Source: Halomarinibacterium sp041392125
GTDB lineage: Bacteria > Bacteroidota > Bacteroidia > Flavobacteriales > Flavobacteriaceae
DNA length: 64,000 nucleotides
Direction of reading: 5' to 3'
Assembly: GCA_041392125.1 (NCBI GenBank)
Contig: JAWKMR010000009.1
Coordinates: 62,001 to 126,000, forward strand
The notes under the pieces are model-generated. The model made no database searches. It had not been told where the DNA came from and saw nothing but the letters and a program-made list of their open reading frames with translations. Shown here piece after piece: positions 59,854 to 64,000 of this stretch. The position numbers and the translations under genes were made by a program. The stretch's first letter is position 1. The number at the start of each line of letters is the position of its first letter.

Positions 59854-60710
59854 TTTACCGCTTTTAAACTTAAATCCATATTGTGAACCGAATGTGTTAA
59901 TGCCCCACTAGATATATAATCTACCCCACAATCTGCATATTTTCTTGCTGTATCAAGAGTAATGCCGCCGCTGGATTCGGTAAGGCATGTATGATTAATC
60001 ATTTCCACCGCCTTTTTGGTGTCCTCATAATTAAAATTATCAATCAAAATTCGATACACGCCTTCACTTTTCAAAATTTCTTCAATTTCAGTAAGATTTC
60101 GTGCTTCTACAATAATTTTTAAATCCAATTTATTTTGGGCCAAATAGGCTTTGGTTTTCTGAATGGCTTTCGTAATTCCGCCGCAAAAATCGTTGTGATT
60201 ATCTTTCAGCATAATCATATCGTATAAGGCAAAACGATGGTTTTCCCCTCCTCCTATTTTTACAGCCCACTTCTCTAAAGCACGAATCCCGGGAGTAGTT
60301 TTACGAGTGTCCAAAATCTTCGTTTTGGTGCCTTCCAACAATTTCACATATTCGTTAGTTTTGGTAGCTATGGCACTCATACGTTGCATGGCGTTAAGTA
60401 CTAAACGTTCGGCTTTTAGAATAGATTGGCTGCTTCCGGAAACATAAAATACCACATCACCATATTGAACTGGACTTCCATCTTGAATTTTAACTTCAAC
60501 CTCCAATGCATGATCCACAAAATCGAATACTTGTTTGGCAAATTCAACCCCGGCTATAATTCCTTTATCTTTTACCAAAAGCTTAGCCGTACCCTGAGCC
60601 TCTTCAGGAATACACGCCAAAGAACTATGATCGCCACTACCCACATCTTCACGTATGGCATTGGCAATAATTAAGTCTATTTCTTTTTGAAATTGTTTTT
60701 TGGAAATCAT
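59850..60710 (-). CDS. nadC: nicotinate-nucleotide pyrophosphorylase (quinolinate phosphoribosyltransferase)
   Basis: 286 aa. It converts quinolinate and PRPP to nicotinate mononucleotide, CO2 and PPi in de novo NAD synthesis. Motifs: AIREDVGSGDHSS, VLNAMQRMSAIATKTNEYV, TKILDTRKTTPGIRALEKWAVKIGGGENHRF (PRPP and quinolinate site), MLKDNH, VEARNL, ESSGGITLDTARKYADCGVDYISSGALTHS. First gene of the two-gene operon with BrkB. Confidence 0.97.
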   Translation of the reverse strand: MISKKQFQKEIDLIIANAIREDVGSGDHSSLACIPEEAQGTAKLLVKDKGIIAGVEFAKQVFDFVDHALEVEVKIQDGSPVQYGDVVFYVSGSSQSILKAERLVLNAMQRMSAIATKTNEYVKLLEGTKTKILDTRKTTPGIRALEKWAVKIGGGENHRFALYDMIMLKDNHNDFCGGITKAIQKTKAYLAQNKLDLKIIVEARNLTEIEEILKSEGVYRILIDNFNYEDTKKAVEMINHTCLTESSGGITLDTARKYADCGVDYISSGALTHSVHNMDLSLKAVK

Positions 60711-60760
60711 GGCATGTACAATTTATGCTAAAATACTAAATTTGGATGGTTGGAAGAGTG

Positions 60761-60792
60761 GTATTTTAGATTATTGGTATTTTAGACTGTTG
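60761..60792 (+). repeat. 16-bp direct duplication upstream of rlmH
   Basis: GTATTTTAGATTATTG immediately followed by GTATTTTAGACTGTTG (14 of 16 identical), in the nadC/rlmH divergent gap. Confidence 0.7.
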
Positions 60793-60838
60793 GAAGCAAT
60801 ATACCATTACCTCTTTAAAGGAAAACGGTTTTTAAAAA

Positions 60839-61312
60839 ATGAAAATTACAGTACTGGTCATCGGAAAAACAGATAATTCTAATCTTCAGAATTTACTGGA
60901 AGATTACACCAAAAGGCTATCCCATTACATTCCTTTAAGCTTTGAAGTAATTCCCGATATCAAAAATGCCAAAAACCTAACGGAAGCACAACAAAAAGAA
61001 AGTGAAGGAGAAGAAATCTTGAAACGCTTGCAACCCGGCGATGTGTTGGTACTTCTGGATGAAAAAGGGAAACAATATACCTCTGTTACTTTTGCAAGCT
61101 ACCTTCAGAAAAAAATGAACAGCGGACTTAAAAACTTAGTGTTTGCTATTGGCGGCCCTTACGGATTTAGTGATACTGTTTATACTAAAGCACAGGAAAA
61201 AATATCCCTTTCCTCAATGACGTTTAGCCACCAGATGGTGCGGTTATTTTTTGTGGAACAATTGTACCGCGGGTTTACCATTTTGCGGAATGAACCCTAC
61301 CATCATCGGTAA
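60839..61312 (+). CDS. rlmH: 23S rRNA (pseudouridine1915-N3)-methyltransferase
   Basis: 157 aa SPOUT enzyme. DVLVLLDEKGKQYTSVTFASYL, LVFAIGGPYGFSDTVYTKA (the SAM-binding knot) and the C-terminal SSMTFSHQMVRLFFVEQLYRGFTILRNEPYHHR, which is diagnostic. It methylates pseudouridine 1915 in helix 69 of assembled 70S ribosomes. Single gene, divergent from nadC. Confidence 0.98.
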   Translation: MKITVLVIGKTDNSNLQNLLEDYTKRLSHYIPLSFEVIPDIKNAKNLTEAQQKESEGEEILKRLQPGDVLVLLDEKGKQYTSVTFASYLQKKMNSGLKNLVFAIGGPYGFSDTVYTKAQEKISLSSMTFSHQMVRLFFVEQLYRGFTILRNEPYHHR

Positions 61313-61330
61313 TAAATTCATTTTTATTTT

Positions 61331-61822
61331 TTAAGAAAGCTCTTGAAGCAGGTTATCTAAATCCAAGGGTCTGGTATACATCTCCAAAGAACCGTTCGGG
61401 TTTTTTGGCCAAATATCCTGAGGTTTATCCCAATATAACTCTACCCCATTTTTATCTGGGTCGTCTAAATACAATGCTTCCGAAACACCATGATCGGCAG
61501 CCCCTGTTAATGGATAATGAATTTCGCGTAAACGTTGTAAAATAGCTGCTAAGTCTTTTCGGGTAGGATACAGAATAGCGGTATGAAACAAACCCACCGA
61601 TTGGGTATTTGACGGCAGTGCATTTTTACTATACCATGTATTTAACCCAATGTGATGATGATACCCTCCCGCCGAAATAAAGGCAGCATCTTCTCCATAC
61701 ATGGTGGTTAGTTCAAACCCCAACACACCGCAATAAAAATCCAATGCACGCTGAATATTGGATACTTTAAGGTGTACATGACCTATTCGGGTTTGGGTAG
61801 GAATGTGGTAAGGTGTATTCAT
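61331..61822 (-). CDS. VOC family protein (glyoxalase / extradiol dioxygenase-like)
   Basis: 163 aa. IGHVHLKVSNIQRALDFYCGVLGFELT is the first beta-alpha-beta-beta module with a metal His. GGYHHHIGLNTWYSKN and VGLFHTAILYPTRKDLAAIL begin the second, and ALYLDDPDKNGVELYWDKP carries the last Glu ligand. This layout matches CatE-like VOC proteins, but only one unit pair is present, so a dimer is needed. Substrate unknown. Confidence 0.9.
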   Translation of the reverse strand: MNTPYHIPTQTRIGHVHLKVSNIQRALDFYCGVLGFELTTMYGEDAAFISAGGYHHHIGLNTWYSKNALPSNTQSVGLFHTAILYPTRKDLAAILQRLREIHYPLTGAADHGVSEALYLDDPDKNGVELYWDKPQDIWPKNPNGSLEMYTRPLDLDNLLQELS

Positions 61823-61909
61823 TTTTTTTGAAAGAATTGAGGTTAAAATACTACAATTTTAACAGCTTTGTTAAATACTAATGAGTGTTTTTTTAACATC
61901 GTTTTTATG

Positions 61910-61917
61910 TATATTTG
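61910..61917 (+). promoter_or_regulatory. -7 box for the Cys-motif protein gene
   Basis: TATATTTG matches TAnnTTTG. It lies inside the 5' part of the longest frame (61881) and 15 bp before an in-frame TTG at 61932, so the shorter start is preferred. Confidence 0.6.
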
Positions 61918-61931
61918 CTAAAAAGCTAAAA

Positions 61932-62321
61932 TTGAAAAAGATTCTTGTTATTTTCTTCTTTTTGACGTTGACCCTTCGTCCGGCTTTTTATCTTTCACAG
62001 TTACTCTATTATGAACTCAATATAGATTATATAATAGAAAATTACTGTGTCAACAAAGAGAAACCTGAACTAAAATGTAATGGTAAGTGTTATTTGGCGC
62101 AACAGCTTCAAAAAAATAATCCAACACAAGAAACGAAAGAGCACAATAGTATAGCCTTGCTCGATATTTTTTATCCGGTATTTTTTTCGCCCTATAGTGC
62201 GTACAATTTCAACAATAACCATTTTAGTAATCTTCCAAAAAAATTAACTACACCCTATTTTAATAACTACGCATATTTACTAGGCAACAGCCTGTTAAAA
62301 CCACCTATTACTACCGCATAA
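61932..62321 (+). CDS. small membrane-anchored Cys-motif protein (possible metal accessory)
   Basis: 129 aa from a TTG at 61932 (KKILVIFFFLTLTLRPAFYL, N-terminal helix); the longest frame starts at 61881 but would begin upstream of the -7 box. Conserved-looking block ENYCVNKEKPELKCNGKCYLAQQL, giving C-x8-C-x3-C. It ends with PPITTA. Proteins with this motif are frequent near metal or TonB loci in Bacteroidota. The next genes are an MbnP-like protein and a cytochrome c peroxidase, so a copper or redox function is suggested, not shown. Confidence 0.7.
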   Translation: MKKILVIFFFLTLTLRPAFYLSQLLYYELNIDYIIENYCVNKEKPELKCNGKCYLAQQLQKNNPTQETKEHNSIALLDIFYPVFFSPYSAYNFNNNHFSNLPKKLTTPYFNNYAYLLGNSLLKPPITTA

Positions 62322-62403
62322 CTTCTTGGTTTTTACAAAGGTTTTAGGGTATTTTCCTTACAAAACCCTGACTATTTTATAACATAATTTAAATTCAAAA
62401 AAA

Positions 62404-63198
62404 ATGAAACATTATAAATGGGCATTCATTGTCATGCTATCTATTGCGGTACTCTCTTGTAAAAAAGATGACGATGGTGAAGATTTAACAGGTCAAACAG
62501 GTAACCTTGTCGTAAAATTTGATAACGGCGTGGGCGACCAAGATTTTATTTTTGGCACCAGTTATGACAAATCAAGTGGCGAGTCATTCAAACTAGAAAC
62601 CCTACGCTACATTATTAGTAATATACGAGTAACAGATACTAACGGAAATACCTTTATGTATCCTTCGGCAGATAATGTATTTATTGTTGATGAAGCCAAT
62701 GCAAACAATGCCGGTGAAGTTTGGATTACTTTAAACAATGTTGCAGCAGCAGATTATACAAGTATTACCTTCGGAATAGGAATTGATCAAGAACGATACG
62801 CCCTTGGCGCAGAAGGTCAAGGTGCTTTTTTGGATGAAGCTGAAGCCGCAGGAATGATGTGGACTTGGGCTACCGGGTTTAGATTTGTTCGCCTTGACGG
62901 AACCTACTCCAGCACTACTGCTACAGATGAAGCACTGAATATTCATATGGGAAGTGTAGGATCTTCTTTAGATAATTATCGAGAAGTTACCCTAACCTTA
63001 CCTAATAGTGCTAAAGTACGTATGGATAAAGAACCTGAAATTCATGTTGAGGCAGATATTCTGAAAATTTTTGACGGACAAACTTCAGTAAGTTTTGATA
63101 ATGGATACAGCCAAGTACATACCGATGCCAATACAACTCCGGTAATTGCTAATAATATGAAGGGAATGTTTGAAGTACACCACGTTCACAACGAATAG
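62404..63198 (+). CDS. MbnP-like copper-binding lipoprotein
   Basis: 264 aa. Lipobox SIAVLSCKKDDD (Cys at residue 19). The MbnP pattern is present: LVVKFDNGVGDQDF, LETLRYIISNIRVTDTNG, SITFGIGID, W153 and W155 in MMWTWATGFRFVRLDG, NIHMGSVG and the C-terminal repeat of HVHN. In methanobactin operons MbnP binds copper through kynurenine, made from Trp by its di-haem partner MbnH. Here a di-haem peroxidase gene follows directly, so the same chemistry on W153 or W155 is a testable inference. Many Bacteroidota carry this pair without methanobactin genes. Confidence 0.85.
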   Translation: MKHYKWAFIVMLSIAVLSCKKDDDGEDLTGQTGNLVVKFDNGVGDQDFIFGTSYDKSSGESFKLETLRYIISNIRVTDTNGNTFMYPSADNVFIVDEANANNAGEVWITLNNVAAADYTSITFGIGIDQERYALGAEGQGAFLDEAEAAGMMWTWATGFRFVRLDGTYSSTTATDEALNIHMGSVGSSLDNYREVTLTLPNSAKVRMDKEPEIHVEADILKIFDGQTSVSFDNGYSQVHTDANTTPVIANNMKGMFEVHHVHNE

Positions 63199-63207
63199 TA
63201 AATCTGT

Positions 63208-63245
63208 TAATAACCCAAAGTACAAGTATGTACTTTGGGTTATTA
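63208..63245 (+). other. 17-bp perfect intercistronic hairpin
   Basis: TAATAACCCAAAGTACA, loop AGTA, TGTACTTTGGGTTATTA, followed by AAAAAATAG and the ATG of the next gene at 63258. No T-run on the plus strand, so it is more likely an mRNA-processing or stability element than a terminator. Confidence 0.7.
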
Positions 63246-63257
63246 AAAAATAGTAAA

Positions 63258-64000
63258 ATGAAAACAAAATACTTACTATTTTGTATTGTAGTCACTATTT
63301 TGGGCTGTAACAAAGATGATGAGGTAGCAAAGTATGCTCCAGTTCCTTTAACAGTTACAATTCCGTCCAATTTTCCTGCTATTCAATACAATCTAAACAA
63401 CAACCCGGTTACCCAAGAAGGGTTTGAACTAGGGAAAAAACTTTTTTACGAGGGCCGTCTTTCGGCAAACGATGCTATTCCTTGTGCATTTTGTCATGAA
63501 CAGGCCTTTGCCTTTACACATCATGGGCATACACTTAGCCACGGAGTTAATGGAGGTATTGGTTTCCGAAATTCACAACCCATTCAAAATATGGCATTTC
63601 AAAGTGAATTTATGTGGAATGGATCTGCCTCCCACCTAGATTTACAACCTATAATCCCACTTACCAGTGAATTGGAAATGGGAGAAACTTTAAATAATGT
63701 GGTAGCAAAACTAAGTGCCGACGCCGACTATAGAAATCACTTTAAACGTGCTTTTGAAGATGGAGAAGTCAATAGTGAAAATATGCTGAAAGCCTTGTCT
63801 CAGTTTATGATTATGATGACTTCGTCTAATTCAAAATACGACAAGTACGTACGCAACGAGGAAGGAGTTTCACTAACCGTTATAGAGCAAGACGGGTTGG
63901 CGACCTTTCAAAACAAATGCGCTACCTGCCATGCTACCGATTTGTTTACCGACCAAAGTTACCGGAACAATGGTTTGCCCATAAACCCACAACTAGATGA
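63258..64000 (+). CDS. di-haem cytochrome c peroxidase / MbnH-MauG family (5' part, cut by window edge)
   Basis: 247 codons to the window edge, no stop. Starts MKTKYLLFCIVVTILGCNKDDE, a lipoprotein signal with Cys at residue 17. Haem-binding C76-A-F-C79-H80 and C221-A-T-C224-H225 are visible. FELGKKLFYEGRLSANDAIPC is typical of the bacterial CcpA/MauG family. It should be a periplasmic di-haem enzyme that reduces H2O2 or oxidises Trp on a partner protein, and the MbnP-like gene just upstream points to the latter. The C-terminal Met/Tyr haem ligand lies outside the window. Confidence 0.93.
   Translation, partial: MKTKYLLFCIVVTILGCNKDDEVAKYAPVPLTVTIPSNFPAIQYNLNNNPVTQEGFELGKKLFYEGRLSANDAIPCAFCHEQAFAFTHHGHTLSHGVNGGIGFRNSQPIQNMAFQSEFMWNGSASHLDLQPIIPLTSELEMGETLNNVVAKLSADADYRNHFKRAFEDGEVNSENMLKALSQFMIMMTSSNSKYDKYVRNEEGVSLTVIEQDGLATFQNKCATCHATDLFTDQSYRNNGLPINPQLD

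Noticed and set aside
1..64000. tRNA or rRNA genes
   Set aside because: No cloverleaf with a GGTTC-type T-loop and CCA-proximal stem, and no 16S/23S/5S-like sequence, was seen in the intergenic regions read by eye; a covariance search would be decisive.

Overview
The window comes from a marine-type member of the Flavobacteriaceae (Bacteroidota). The evidence is an AT-rich backbone, many Bacteroidota-type lipoproteins, TonB-dependent receptors with N-terminal carboxypeptidase-like domains, a type IX secretion (Por) C-terminal tail, a BatA-type protein, the DUF4834/YfhO/glycosyltransferase cluster, and promoters of the form TTTG-(18-19 nt)-TAnnTTTG. It is mostly ordinary chromosome. No rRNA, tRNA, CRISPR array, transposase or integrase gene was found.

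Region by region. 1-3650: a metal-uptake pair (His-rich small protein plus ZnuD-like TonB receptor), a small membrane protein and folE. 3.9-15.1 kb: a DUF5916 outer-membrane protein, a LolD-like ATPase translationally coupled to a TIGR02757 protein, two paralogous lipoproteins, then BatA-like protein, dihydroorotase-like protein and DUF4870 protein overlapping by 4-8 bases, an esterase, and a metallo-beta-lactamase pair on the minus strand. 15.2-24.2 kb: a conserved Bacteroidota protein of unknown function, bcp, nth, an ECF sigma factor with a 50-aa companion, uvrA, a T9SS cargo protein and a Tyr/Arg-rich secreted protein. 24.3-40.3 kb: cell-surface glycosylation genes, a GNAT protein, several PLP enzymes, an S9 peptidase, YbaB, YegP-like protein and a large zinc metalloprotease. 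prfB at 40.4 kb needs a +1 programmed frameshift.

41.5-48.3 kb is the accessory part. A GC-rich patatin/cPLA2-like lipoprotein is followed by an abrupt fall to very AT-rich DNA. There, three plus-strand genes (DUF4062 protein, K+-channel-like protein, winged-helix plus PD-(D/E)XK nuclease) are separated by 185-196 bp GC-rich imperfect palindromes. The cassette ends behave like integron attC sites: for the first two genes the 5' boundary (GTT...) is complementary to the 3' boundary (...AAC) of the same cassette. Two junctions end in the same string, ATAGCCCGGACCGTTRTAGC. I read this as an integrase-less, integron-like cassette array, and it is the best candidate for an undescribed system here. 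It is followed by about 1.5 kb of non-coding repeat DNA: a 166-bp unit in three copies, a 27-bp motif in five copies, an 8 x 11-bp degenerate tandem array, heptamer repeats and hairpins.

48.3-64 kb returns to core genes: HAD hydrolase, PfkB kinase, TonB receptor, TerC, the rpsF-rpsR-rplI operon with a clear promoter, an orphan LytTR regulator, priA, BrkB-nadC, rlmH and a VOC protein. The window ends in a likely copper-related group: a Cys-motif membrane-anchored protein, an MbnP-like lipoprotein and a di-haem cytochrome c peroxidase (MbnH/MauG type) cut by the window edge. Statements about GC content come from hand counts of sample lines.
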